Positions 9,332 through 17,761 of a stretch of DNA of 64,000 bases are shown here, piece after piece. The DNA is from Pseudomonas entomophila (GTDB lineage Bacteria; Pseudomonadota; Gammaproteobacteria; Pseudomonadales; Pseudomonadaceae), in contig NZ_JARPQB010000008.1 in NCBI RefSeq assembly GCF_029478665.1, forward strand, positions 61,598 through 125,597, in the 5' to 3' direction. The position numbers and the translations under genes were made by a program. The first letter of the stretch is position 1. Each line of letters opens with the position of its first letter. Below the pieces are notes generated by a model. It was not told the DNA's origin, did no database searches, and saw only the letters and a program-made list of their open reading frames with translations.

Positions 9332-10609
9332 TCAGGCCGGCACCTCACGGCGGTCGTGTTGCCGTGCATGCAGACGGGCGAAGGCCCGGGCCAGACGCAC
9401 CAGCATCTCGTCAATGTTGCCCTTGCTCACGGTCAGGGCCGGCGAGAAGCGCAGCACATTGGCCTGCGGGGCATTGAGCAGCAGCCCTTCCCGCAGCGCC
9501 GCCTCGACCAGCTCACCGGCCTCGGCCTCATGCAACTGCATGGCCCACAGCAGGCCCTGGCCACGCACCTCGCCCTGGCCGTAGCGCCCAGCCAGGCGGC
9601 TGAGGCCATCACGCAGATGACGCCCGCTGTCCTGCACATGTTCGAGGAAGCCGGGCTCCAGCACCGTGCGCAACACGGCCAGGCCGGCGGCGCTCATCAG
9701 CGCGTTGCCGTGGTGGCTGCCCTCCAGCTCCCCCGGCTCGGCGCAGCAGGCGCTGCCCCGGGCCAGCAGCGCGGCCAATGGCACGCCGCCACCCAGGCCC
9801 TTGCCCAGGGTGATGATGTCGGCGCGTACGCCGTAGGTTTCTTCCGCCAACAGCGCGCCGCAGCGCCCGACGCCGGTCTGCACCTCATCGAGGATCAGCA
9901 GGATGCCCAGTTCACGGCACAGCCGTTCGACACCCTGGAGGTAGTCCCGGGTCGCCGGGATCACCCCGGCCTCGCCCTGGATCGGCTCGAGCATGATCGC
10001 CACGGTGCGCGAATCGACCTCGGCATGCAGCGCCGCCAGGTCGTTGAACGGTACCTTGCTGAAACCTGGCAGGCCTGGTTCACAGCGGTTGCACGGCAGC
10101 GGATCGGAAGCCGACAACGCCCCCAGGCTACGGCCATGGCAACCCTGGCTGGCGGTGATGATGTGGTAGGCACCATTTCGGTGCAGCTGGCCCCACTTGC
10201 GCGCCAGCTTGATTGCCCCTTCGCAAGCCTCGGCGCCGCTGTTGAGCAGGTAGGCCTGGTCGCTGCCGGTGCTCTGGCACAGCCGGTCGACCAGGTTCAG
10301 CAGGCCACGGCTATGCAAACCCGTGCCAGGATTGATCAACGCCTGGGCCTGGTCGCTCAGCGCCTTGACCAGCACGCTCGGGCTGTGGCCGAGGCTGTTG
10401 ACCGCGCAGCCCTGGGTGAAGTCCAGGAAAGCATGCCCTTCGCTGTCCCACAGCCAGGAGCCCTGGCCACGCACAAACACCTGTGGCGCATGTTCGCTGC
10501 CAGGCATCAAGCGCTTGCGGGCAGTCTGCGCCGGGGCCGGCTCGGCGGCCAGTGCACGCTTTGGCTCTGCGGGCGCAGGGGCCGGGCGGCGCAGGTTGAA
10601 CAGGTTCAT
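9332..10609 (-). CDS. Class III PLP aminotransferase, acetylornithine-aminotransferase-like
   Basis: The 425-residue fold-type I aminotransferase shows LLNSGAEACEGAIKLARK (PLP phosphate region), LILDEVQTGVGRCG (the PLP-ring Asp) and ITLGKGLGGG with Schiff-base K270. DEVQTGVGR is typical of ArgD/ornithine aminotransferases and unlike BioA, so despite the nearby biotin cluster this is not the missing bioA. The first 35 residues form a Pro/Ala-rich extension ahead of the catalytic fold. The gene is divergent from a LysR regulator 210 bases away, which probably controls it. Substrate unresolved: acetylornithine, or another omega-amino compound. Confidence 0.87.
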   Translation of the reverse strand: MNLFNLRRPAPAPAEPKRALAAEPAPAQTARKRLMPGSEHAPQVFVRGQGSWLWDSEGHAFLDFTQGCAVNSLGHSPSVLVKALSDQAQALINPGTGLHSRGLLNLVDRLCQSTGSDQAYLLNSGAEACEGAIKLARKWGQLHRNGAYHIITASQGCHGRSLGALSASDPLPCNRCEPGLPGFSKVPFNDLAALHAEVDSRTVAIMLEPIQGEAGVIPATRDYLQGVERLCRELGILLILDEVQTGVGRCGALLAEETYGVRADIITLGKGLGGGVPLAALLARGSACCAEPGELEGSHHGNALMSAAGLAVLRTVLEPGFLEHVQDSGRHLRDGLSRLAGRYGQGEVRGQGLLWAMQLHEAEAGELVEAALREGLLLNAPQANVLRFSPALTVSKGNIDEMLVRLARAFARLHARQHDRREVPA

Positions 10610-10819
10610 CGGGGTTCCAGCCTTTCACGGTCGTGAGCGGTCAAGGCCCGGTCTGGCGCCGGGTAATGAATATTTTGCCTTGCCTATCAAAAGTGTTTTT
10701 CATCCGGGGTAACAATCTTTGCGATGATCGCTGTAACCCTCTGGAATACGGCGATAGACTAGGCGCCAAGGCACGCTGGGGCCATTCCGATTTTCCAGCT
10801 TTTTCGATAAGTATTGCTT

Positions 10820-11743
10820 ATGGATTTCCGTCAACTGCGCTATTTCGTCGCGGTCTATGAAGAAGGCCATGTAGGCCGCGCCGCCGAGCGCCTGTCACTG
10901 TCCCAGCCGGCTCTTTCGCAGCAGATCCGCCAGCTCGAGCACAGCCTCGACCTGAACCTGTTCGAGCGCAGCAACAAACGCCTGCTGCCCACCCTGGCCG
11001 CCCATACCCTGTACAACCATGCCCTGCCCTTGCTCGACGGCCTGCAACGAGCCCACGAAGCCATGCGCAACTTCAAGGGCCAGTCGCTGCGCACCCTGGC
11101 CATCGGTGTGCTGCAGACGGTGAGGCCAAGTCTGGTGCCGCAGTTGCTGGAACGTGTGCGCCGGGCCCAGCCGCATCTTGTGGTGCAGATCTACGAACTG
11201 TCGGGGCTGGAGATCGAGCGGCGCCTGCTCAATGGCAGCCTGGACATCGGCATCAGCTACCTGCCGCCGCGCCAACCCGGCCTGCATGGCTTGATGCTGT
11301 ATGAAGACGAGCTGCAGTTGGTCATCCCCAACAACCACCCGCTCAAGGATTTCAAGAAAGTCTCGATCCGCCAGGCGGCGGAGCTGCCGATGCTGATGCT
11401 GGGGGAGGAATTCCAGGTCCGCCAGATCTGGAAGGCACAGCTGGCCAACCTGGGGCGCAGGCCGCAGGTGCAGGCGGAAATGAACAACATGGCGGGGATT
11501 CTCGACAGCCTGGCGCACACGGCGCTGGCGACCATCCTGCCCGGGCGGGCCAAGGATGCCGCGGAGGATGACCAGGCACTGCTGTGGAAACCATTGAGCG
11601 AGCCGCGGGTGCCGTTGAAGGTCGGCCTGGTGTTTCGCGATGCCCAGCGCCAGCAAGCCTCGGTCGAGCTGCTGCGCACTTTGCTGGAGGAAGAGACCGA
11701 CGCACGTCAGCTGGGCGTGTCGCCGCTGGATGTGCTTGGCTGA
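10820..11743 (+). CDS. LysR-family transcriptional regulator
   Basis: The 307-residue regulator has an N-terminal winged HTH (MDFRQLRYFVAVYEEGHVGR, then LSLSQPALSQQIRQLE) and a LysR substrate-binding domain from about residue 90. A TTG two codons earlier is an alternative start, but the ATG gives the standard LysR N-terminus. An ataag-N5-cttat inverted repeat overlaps the start codon and would suit autorepression. The divergent aminotransferase gene is the likely target. The stop is only about a dozen bases from the 3' end of the convergent RsmY gene. Confidence 0.92.
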   Translation: MDFRQLRYFVAVYEEGHVGRAAERLSLSQPALSQQIRQLEHSLDLNLFERSNKRLLPTLAAHTLYNHALPLLDGLQRAHEAMRNFKGQSLRTLAIGVLQTVRPSLVPQLLERVRRAQPHLVVQIYELSGLEIERRLLNGSLDIGISYLPPRQPGLHGLMLYEDELQLVIPNNHPLKDFKKVSIRQAAELPMLMLGEEFQVRQIWKAQLANLGRRPQVQAEMNNMAGILDSLAHTALATILPGRAKDAAEDDQALLWKPLSEPRVPLKVGLVFRDAQRQQASVELLRTLLEEETDARQLGVSPLDVLG

Positions 11744-11755
11744 AACACGCGCACA

Positions 11756-11882
11756 AAGAAAACCCCGCCGAAGCGGGGTTTTCCAGACTGTTTCCCTGTG
11801 ACTTCCATTTCACCCCGCCATCCTGGCAGGAAATCCTACGGTGTCCCTGTTCTGTCCATTGCGCTTCCTGCGCTCCGTCCAT
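11756..11882 (-). ncRNA. rsmY: Regulatory small RNA RsmY
   Basis: On the minus strand a roughly 126-nt transcript is predicted from about 11882 to the T-rich end near 11756. It contains ten GGA triplets. Several sit in hairpin loops, including the hallmark gcgcAGGAAgcgc and gccAGGATggc, which is how RsmY titrates RsmA/CsrA-type proteins. It ends in a strong terminator hairpin (ccccgc-ttcg-gcgggg, then ttttcttt). A GacA upstream activating sequence lies 59 bases upstream. From memory, P. putida rsmY lies between an acyl-CoA dehydrogenase gene and a LysR gene, as here. The exact 5' end is inferred from a weak tactct -10 (11890-11895). Confidence 0.93.
11757..11784 (-). terminator. Rho-independent terminator of rsmY
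   Basis: Six GC pairs (11763-11768 with 11773-11778) close a four-base loop that reads ttcg on the RsmY strand. A-rich sequence on one side and T-rich on the other mean it can also stop the convergent LysR transcript. Confidence 0.9.
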
Positions 11883-11940
11883 GTAAGAAAGAGTAACCGT
11901 GGATCCAATCTTAGGAAAGAGGAGAAAAGTCACCACGTCG

Positions 11941-11958
11941 TGTAGGAAAATGCTTACA
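11941..11958 (-). promoter_or_regulatory. GacA upstream activating sequence for rsmY
   Basis: The 18-base palindrome tgtaggaaaatgcttaca matches the GacA box TGTAAGNNATNNCTTACA at most fixed positions on either strand. It is centred about 67 bases before the predicted RsmY start, a normal spacing for Gac-controlled small RNAs. Confidence 0.88.
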
Positions 11959-12054
11959 CGAAATGACCTCTCCAAACCTCGGAAACGACAAGGGCTGCAT
12001 CGCAGCCCCTTCTATGGATTACACCCGTCTTTATGTGAAGACCAGACTACCGAG

Positions 12055-12121
12055 GTTCGCCGGCAAGCCGGCTCCTACAGGGATTGCGCCAAACCTGTAG
12101 GAGCCGGCCTTGCCGGCGAAC
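12055..12121. repeat. REP doublet, class C
   Basis: gttcgccggcaagccggctcctacag and its inverted partner ctgtaggagccggccttgccggcgaac surround a 15-base centre. The doublet directly abuts the stop codon side of the acyl-CoA dehydrogenase gene. Confidence 0.9.
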
Positions 12122-12130
12122 GGGCCTGGC

Positions 12131-13909
12131 TCAGAACTGCGCGGCATCCAGCAGGTAGAGCGATTCGCTCCCAGCCTTCACCGAAGCCGCCAGCGAATCA
12201 ACCCGTGGCAGCAAGCGTGCGAAGTAGAAGCGCGCGGTACCCAGCTTGGCGCCATAGAAATCGGCATCACCCTCGCCCGCCTGGGCGGCACGCGCCATCA
12301 ATGCCCACATGTAGGCATAGGCGACATAACCGAACGCATGCAGGTACTCGACCGACGCGGCGCCGATCTCGTTGGGGTTGCCCTTGGCCTTGTCCAGCAC
12401 CCAGGCCGTCAGTTCGTCGAGCTGGTCGAGGGAAGCCGCCAATGGCTGGGTGAACTCACCCAGTTCGCTACCGGCGCTGGCGATGAACTGGCGAATCTCG
12501 TCGGCGAACAGCTTGTAGTAGGCACCACCGCTGCCCACCACCTTGCGGCCCATCAGGTCCAGCGCCTGGATACCGTTGGTGCCTTCGTAGATCTGGGTGA
12601 TGCGCACGTCACGCACCAGCTGCTCCTGGCCCCACTCACGGATATAGCCATGGCCACCGAACACTTGCTGGCCGTGCACGGTGCACTCCAGGCCCAGGTC
12701 GGTGAGGAAAGCCTTGGCCACCGGGGTCAGCAGTGCCACCAGTTCCTCGCTGCGCTTGCGGGTGGCGGCGTCTTCGCTGTACTTGGCGCTGTCGAGCTGC
12801 ATCGCCACATAGGTGGAGAAGGCGCGGCCGCCTTCGATCTGCGCCTTCATGGTCAGCAGCATGCGGCGCACGTCCGGGTGGACGATGATCGGGTCGGCCA
12901 CCTTGTCTTGCGCTTGCGGGCCGGTCGGAGCGCGGCTCTGCAGGCGGTCCCGGGCGTATTCCACGGCGTTCTGGTAGGAGCGCTCGGCCGAGGCCAGGCC
13001 CTGGATGCCGACCCCCAGGCGCTCGTAGTTCATCATGGTGAACATGGCCGCCAGGCCCTTGTTCGGCTCACCGACGATGTAGCCGACCGCTTCGTCGAAG
13101 TTCATCACGCAGGTGGCCGAGCCCTGGATACCCATCTTGTGCTCGATCGAGCCGCAGTTGGCGGGGTTGCGCGCGCCCAGGCTGCCGTCCTGGTTGACCA
13201 GGAACTTGGGCACCAGGAACAGCGAGATGCCTTTCGGGCCCGCCGGGGCGTCCGGCAGCTTGGCCAACACCAGGTGGATGATGTTCTCGGTGAGGTCGTG
13301 CTCGCCGCCGGTGATGAAGATCTTGGTGCCGCTGACCTTGTAGCTGCCATCGGCCTGCGGTTCGGCCTTGGTGCGGATGATCCCCAGGTCAGTGCCGGCG
13401 TGCGGCTCGGTGAGGCACATGGAACCCGCCCAGACACCGGCGTACATGTTCGGCAGGTATTGTTCCTTGAGCGCTTCGCTGGCGTGGGCGTTGATCGACA
13501 GGCAGGCGCCGGCGGTCAGCATCGGGTACAGGCCGAAGGCCAGGCTCGAAGCGTTGACCATCTCCTCGACCTGGGCCGAAATGACCTTGGGCATGCCCAT
13601 GCCACCAAACAGCGGATCGCCGCCAACACCGACCCAGCCACCTTCGGCGTAAGTCTTGTAGGCGTCAATGAAGCCTGCCGGGGTGCGTACCGCACCGTTG
13701 TCCCAATGGCAGCCCTCTTCGTCGGCGGCGCGGCTCAGCGGAGCGATGCTCTTGCCAGTGACCTTGCCGGCCTCCTCCAGCACCGCCATGGCAGTTTCCG
13801 CGTCGACCACTTCGGCCAGGGCGGGCAGCTGCGACCAGAGCTCGGCCACGTTGAAGACTTCATTGAGCACGAAGCCCATGTCGCGCAGGGGCGCTTTATA
13901 TTCAGCCAT
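12131..13909 (-). CDS. Acyl-CoA dehydrogenase (large FadE-type, first paralogue)
   Basis: The 592-residue FAD enzyme catalyses alpha,beta-dehydrogenation of acyl-CoA. Domain order: a 35-residue N-terminal extension (YKAPLRDMGFVL), the N-terminal helical domain, the middle beta domain with MCLTEPHAGTDLGIIRTKAEP, the C-terminal helical domain and a further C-terminal block after residue 460. The catalytic base is expected at E442 in IYEGTNGIQALDLMGRKV. It closely resembles the 601-residue gene 1.8 kb away, so the two are paralogues, probably of different chain-length preference. Which substrate each prefers cannot be read from sequence. Confidence 0.93.
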   Translation of the reverse strand: MAEYKAPLRDMGFVLNEVFNVAELWSQLPALAEVVDAETAMAVLEEAGKVTGKSIAPLSRAADEEGCHWDNGAVRTPAGFIDAYKTYAEGGWVGVGGDPLFGGMGMPKVISAQVEEMVNASSLAFGLYPMLTAGACLSINAHASEALKEQYLPNMYAGVWAGSMCLTEPHAGTDLGIIRTKAEPQADGSYKVSGTKIFITGGEHDLTENIIHLVLAKLPDAPAGPKGISLFLVPKFLVNQDGSLGARNPANCGSIEHKMGIQGSATCVMNFDEAVGYIVGEPNKGLAAMFTMMNYERLGVGIQGLASAERSYQNAVEYARDRLQSRAPTGPQAQDKVADPIIVHPDVRRMLLTMKAQIEGGRAFSTYVAMQLDSAKYSEDAATRKRSEELVALLTPVAKAFLTDLGLECTVHGQQVFGGHGYIREWGQEQLVRDVRITQIYEGTNGIQALDLMGRKVVGSGGAYYKLFADEIRQFIASAGSELGEFTQPLAASLDQLDELTAWVLDKAKGNPNEIGAASVEYLHAFGYVAYAYMWALMARAAQAGEGDADFYGAKLGTARFYFARLLPRVDSLAASVKAGSESLYLLDAAQF

Positions 13910-14032
13910 GACAACCTCTCGCTATCGGGGTCGGGGCGGCCCGTCGGGGCCGCGGCACTGGGATGGACGCAGTGTAACCGAACAACTTTTACGAGACATA
14001 GGGTCATCATGCGACTGAATAGTCGACAACAG

Positions 14033-15316
14033 TCATGCCATGCGAATGGCTCCACGCCGTGATTGCTGACCGAAGGTCATCACACAGTTGCGCCCTGCGC
14101 CCTTGGCGCTATAGAGCGCCTGGTCGGCGGACTTGAGCACTTCGTCGGGGTTGCGATGATCGACCTGACGCTCGGCGACACCGATGCTGATGGTCACCGA
14201 TACCGTGCTGTTGGCGCCCGCCCCTCGGCGTTGCCGCCCCGTGGAATCGTCATTGGGCCGGCTGTTCTGGTCCCGCAACTGGATAGCGTAGTTGGCGATC
14301 ATCTCGCGCACCGCCTCCAGGTGGGGCAGGCACTCCTCGGCGGTCTTGCCGGCGAACACCAGGGCGAACTCCTCGCCACCATAACGGTAGGCGCGCCCGC
14401 CCCCGGTGACCTTGGACAAACGGCTGGCGACCAAGCGCAGCACCTGGTCGCCGACATCGTGGCCGTGGGTGTCGTTGAATTTCTTGAAATGGTCGACGTC
14501 GCTCATGGCGATCACATAGTTGCGCCCCAGCCGCTGCATGCGCTCGTTCAACGCGCGGCGCCCCGGCAGGCCGGTCAACTCGTCGCGGAAGGCCATCTGG
14601 TAGGCCTCGTGCGAGACCGCCGCAGCGATCATCAGCATCACCTGGCTGCACATGATGTTGAGGGTGAAGGGCAGGATGAAGGTCTTGGGCAGCATCCAGA
14701 AGATACCGATCAGGCCGATGACCTGTGCCGCGTGCAACGGCCGGGGTTCGCGCAGGTACTGCACTACCAGCAGGATGAACACTACCAGGAACAACGGGTA
14801 GGCCAGCTGGATCAGGCTCATCCACTGCCCGTGCAGCGAAGGCCAGCGGATTTCCGCCAGCCAGCCCAGCAACGCCTCGGGGAAGCTCTGCTCCAAAGCC
14901 ACCGCCACGCTGCCGACGGCGAACAGCACGGCAAACCGGGCGAGCATGTCCTGGGCCAGGTGGGTGCGCTCCTGCCAGGCAGCGTAGAGACCGAACAACG
15001 CGGGCAACAACAGGCAGACCAGGTGGAAGATCACCGCCGCGTCGTCGCGGACCCGGCCATTGTCACGGTAATAGTCGGTCTGGGTGTCGAGCAGGAAATA
15101 GGCGATGTATACCGCGACCATCAGGAACAGCTCGCGCTGCCGGCGATAGACGGCGCAGTAGGCGCCACCCAGCAGCAGCACCAAGGTGGGTAGAACGTTG
15201 AACAGCGATGTGAAGAAGACGCTGAGGTCCCTTACATAGGCTGCCGCAAGCCCTGCCAGCAACAGAATCAATGAAGGCAGGAAATGGCTCGCGCGTACAG
15301 CGGATAGACGAAACAA
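14033..15316 (-). CDS. Membrane-bound GGDEF diguanylate cyclase
   Basis: The 427-residue protein has about six hydrophobic segments in the first 245 residues, then a GGDEF domain. The active-site motif is intact as GGEEF (313-317), preceded by RAYRY. MSDVDHFKKFNDTHGHDVGDQ supplies the metal and substrate contacts, so c-di-GMP synthesis is expected. The RxxD inhibitory site is absent (Thr-Gly-Gly-Gly at that place), which implies no product inhibition through that site. A Gly/Asn/Ser-rich insert (RPNDDSTGRQRRGAGANS) interrupts the domain's second half. It lies between two acyl-CoA dehydrogenase genes on the same strand. Confidence 0.92.
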   Translation of the reverse strand: MFRLSAVRASHFLPSLILLLAGLAAAYVRDLSVFFTSLFNVLPTLVLLLGGAYCAVYRRQRELFLMVAVYIAYFLLDTQTDYYRDNGRVRDDAAVIFHLVCLLLPALFGLYAAWQERTHLAQDMLARFAVLFAVGSVAVALEQSFPEALLGWLAEIRWPSLHGQWMSLIQLAYPLFLVVFILLVVQYLREPRPLHAAQVIGLIGIFWMLPKTFILPFTLNIMCSQVMLMIAAAVSHEAYQMAFRDELTGLPGRRALNERMQRLGRNYVIAMSDVDHFKKFNDTHGHDVGDQVLRLVASRLSKVTGGGRAYRYGGEEFALVFAGKTAEECLPHLEAVREMIANYAIQLRDQNSRPNDDSTGRQRRGAGANSTVSVTISIGVAERQVDHRNPDEVLKSADQALYSAKGAGRNCVMTFGQQSRRGAIRMA

Positions 15317-15489
15317 GGGTAATCTCCGACCCGGCAGATCAATAATGGCATTGTGCCCCTACTTCATCGGCAGTGCACATGAATAGATGAATACAGATGC
15401 CCGCTTTAACGGCAGATCAGGGGTGAAGCTTGAGACTTTCTCGTTACTGGATGCGACACCCGGTCGGATTTTTCCTGTTTGCGCGGTCC

Positions 15490-15606
15490 CTGTAGGAGCG
15501 GCCTTGTGCCGCGAAAGGGCCGCAAAGCGGCCCCAGCGATCTTTGTATCAACCCTCAATCCTGGGGCCGCTGCGCAGCCCTTTCGCGGCACAAGGCCGCT
15601 CCTACA
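15490..15606. repeat. REP doublet, class B with outer GC stems
   Basis: ctgtaggagcggccttgtgc and its inverted copy enclose ggccgcaaagcggccc and ggggccgctgcgcagccc stems and an AT-richer centre. The orientation is head to head relative to the copy at 3984-4087. Confidence 0.9.
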
Positions 15607-15628
15607 GAGGCAGGCGTAAAAGTCCATG

Positions 15629-15667
15629 CAAAAAAAAACCGCCTGCCGGTGAGGGCAGGCGGTTTTT
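15629..15667 (-). terminator. Strong terminator of the second acyl-CoA dehydrogenase gene
   Basis: A nine-pair stem (ccgcctgcc with ggcaggcgg) and six-base loop is followed on the minus strand by about ten T. On the plus strand it is followed by five T, so it may act both ways. Confidence 0.93.
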
Positions 15668-15683
15668 CGTACAACCGGCGGGC

Positions 15684-17489
15684 TTAGATGGACAGACCGA
15701 AGTCTTCTTCCTTCATCGCCATCAGGTTGTCGGCGCCGGACAGGATCGCCGCCACGTGCGAGCGGGTGCGCGGCAGGATGCGCTGGAAGTAGAAGCGCGC
15801 AGTCTGCAGCTTGGCGGTGTAGAACGCCTCTTCGCTGGTGCCGGCAGCCAGTTTCTCGGCAGCCAGGCGGGCAATGTCGGCCCAGAAGTAGGCCAGGCAC
15901 GCATAGCCGGAGTACATCAGGTAGTCCACCGAGGCGGCACCGACTTCCTCACGGTCCTTCATGGCGGCCATGCCGATCTTCATGGTCAGCTCGCCCCACT
16001 CCTTGTTGATCGCCGCCAGTGGCTCGACGAACTCTTTGGTAGCGGCGTTGCCTTCCTGCCCTTGGCAGAACTTGTGGACGATCTTGGTGAAGCCCTTGAG
16101 CGCCTCGCCCTGGGTCATCAGCACTTTACGGCCGAGCAGGTCGAGGGCCTGGATGCCAGTGGTGCCTTCGTACAGCATCGAGATACGGCTGTCGCGCACG
16201 TTCTGCTCCATGCCCCACTCGGCGATGAAGCCGTGGCCACCGTAGATCTGCACGCCGTGGTTGGCAGCTTCGAAACCGACTTCGGTCATGAACGCCTTGG
16301 CAATCGGGGTGAGGAAGGCCAGCAGGGCGTCGGCCTTCTTGCGCTCTTCCTCGTCCTGGCTGTACTTGACGATATCCACTTGCTTGGCGGTGAAGTACAC
16401 CATCGCGCGGTTACCCTCGGCGAAGGCCTTCATGGTCAGCAGCATGCGACGCACGTCCGGGTGGACGATGATCGGGTCGGCGGCCTTTTCCGGCGCTTTC
16501 GGGCCAGTCAGGGAGCGCATCTGCAGGCGGTCACGGGCGTACTTCAGGCCACCCTGGAACGCCACTTCGGCGTGGGCCAGGCCCTGCAGGGCGGTACCCA
16601 GACGGGCAGTGTTCATGAAGGTGAACATGCAGTTCAGGCCCTTGTTGGCCGGGCCGATCAGGTAGCCGGTGGCAGCGTCGAAGTTCATCACGCAGGTGGC
16701 GTTGCCGTGGATGCCCATCTTGTGTTCCAGGGAGCCGCAGCTCACACCATTGCGCTCACCCACGCCGCCTTCGGCGTTCGGCAGGAACTTCGGCACGATG
16801 AACAGCGAGATGCCTTTGGTGCCGGCCGGTGCGTCGGGCAGGCGGGCCAGGACGATGTGGACGATGTTGTCGGCCATGTCGTGCTCACCGGCCGAGATGA
16901 AAATCTTGGTACCGGAAACCTTGTAGCTGCCGTCGGCCTGAGGTTCGGCCTTGGTGCGCAGCATGCCCAGGTCAGTGCCGCAGTGCGGCTCGGTCAGGCA
17001 CATGGTGCCGGTCCACTCGCCGGACACCAGCTTGGTCAGGTAGGTCTCTTGCTGCTCGGGGGTGCCGTGCTCGGAGATCGTGTTCATCGCGCCGTGAGAC
17101 AGGCCTGGGTACATGCCCCACGACCAGTTCGACTCGCCGACCATTTCGCTGAGCGTAAGGCCCAGCGACTCGGGCAGGCCCTGGCCGCCGTGCTCGAGGT
17201 CATGGGCCAGGCTCGGCCAGCCACCTTCGACGAACTGCTGGTAGGCTTCCTTGAAGCCAGTCGGGGTCTTCACACCCGATTCGCTCCAGGTGCAGCCTTC
17301 CAGGTCGCCGACGCGGTTCAGCGGTGCCAGCACCTGCTCACAGAATTTCGCGCCTTCTTCCAGGATCGCGTTGACCATGTCTGGTGTCGCGTCCTGGCAG
17401 CCCGGCAGGCTCTGATAGTGCGCCTCATAGCCGAGCAGCTCGTCGCGGACGAAGCGGATATCACGCAAGGGGGCTTTGTAATCAGGCAT
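15684..17489 (-). CDS. Acyl-CoA dehydrogenase (large FadE-type, second paralogue)
   Basis: This 601-residue paralogue of the 592-residue enzyme has the same layout: N-terminal YKAPLRDIRFVRDE, the flavin-domain block TMCLTEPHCGTDLGMLRT, and catalytic E441 in LYEGTTGIQALDLLGRKV. Both carry the long C-terminal extension that MCAD-sized enzymes lack. A strong terminator follows. The 272 bases before it hold the promoter and a REP-like element. Family knowledge places such proteins in fatty-acid beta-oxidation. Confidence 0.93.
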   Translation of the reverse strand: MPDYKAPLRDIRFVRDELLGYEAHYQSLPGCQDATPDMVNAILEEGAKFCEQVLAPLNRVGDLEGCTWSESGVKTPTGFKEAYQQFVEGGWPSLAHDLEHGGQGLPESLGLTLSEMVGESNWSWGMYPGLSHGAMNTISEHGTPEQQETYLTKLVSGEWTGTMCLTEPHCGTDLGMLRTKAEPQADGSYKVSGTKIFISAGEHDMADNIVHIVLARLPDAPAGTKGISLFIVPKFLPNAEGGVGERNGVSCGSLEHKMGIHGNATCVMNFDAATGYLIGPANKGLNCMFTFMNTARLGTALQGLAHAEVAFQGGLKYARDRLQMRSLTGPKAPEKAADPIIVHPDVRRMLLTMKAFAEGNRAMVYFTAKQVDIVKYSQDEEERKKADALLAFLTPIAKAFMTEVGFEAANHGVQIYGGHGFIAEWGMEQNVRDSRISMLYEGTTGIQALDLLGRKVLMTQGEALKGFTKIVHKFCQGQEGNAATKEFVEPLAAINKEWGELTMKIGMAAMKDREEVGAASVDYLMYSGYACLAYFWADIARLAAEKLAAGTSEEAFYTAKLQTARFYFQRILPRTRSHVAAILSGADNLMAMKEEDFGLSI

Positions 17490-17666
17490 TGCGATGAACC
17501 TCTGTGATGAGTTCGGTGGGGAGACCGCGGATACCGACCAGCTCTTGGCGGCTTTCGGTCAAACAGTTGTTTGAAACTTACGTTTAGGTGGCGCCAATGT
17601 CAAGAAGGCACTATGGTGCCATTTTTGCCGCCGAACATGGCATTTACGCCACGCTCACCCGAATGC

Positions 17667-17737
17667 ACCGCGGGGCAGGCCTGCTCCCACGCAATCGCCG
17701 CAAGGCGGGGCATGGGAGCGGGCTTGCCCCGCGATGG
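17667..17737. repeat. Diverged REP-like inverted repeat (cggggca-type)
   Basis: ccgcggggcaggcctgctccca and tgggagcgggcttgccccgcg form inverted arms around cgccgcaaggcggg. It resembles REP architecture but has a different core from the other copies in the window. Confidence 0.75.
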
Positions 17738-17761
17738 TGTAGCCGGATGTGATTCAGCGGG

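Larger units (their letters stand above)
15317..15683. other. Intergenic region between diguanylate cyclase and second acyl-CoA dehydrogenase
   Basis: No coding sequence is supported here. It contains the cyclase promoter region on its left side, a REP doublet, and the terminator of the acyl-CoA dehydrogenase gene. Short frames here are REP shadows. Confidence 0.7.

Noticed and set aside
9332..10609. Possible bioA near the biotin cluster
   Set aside because: DEVQTGVGR and overall motifs are of the ArgD/ornithine type, and the gene lies 8 kb from bioD with its own regulator.
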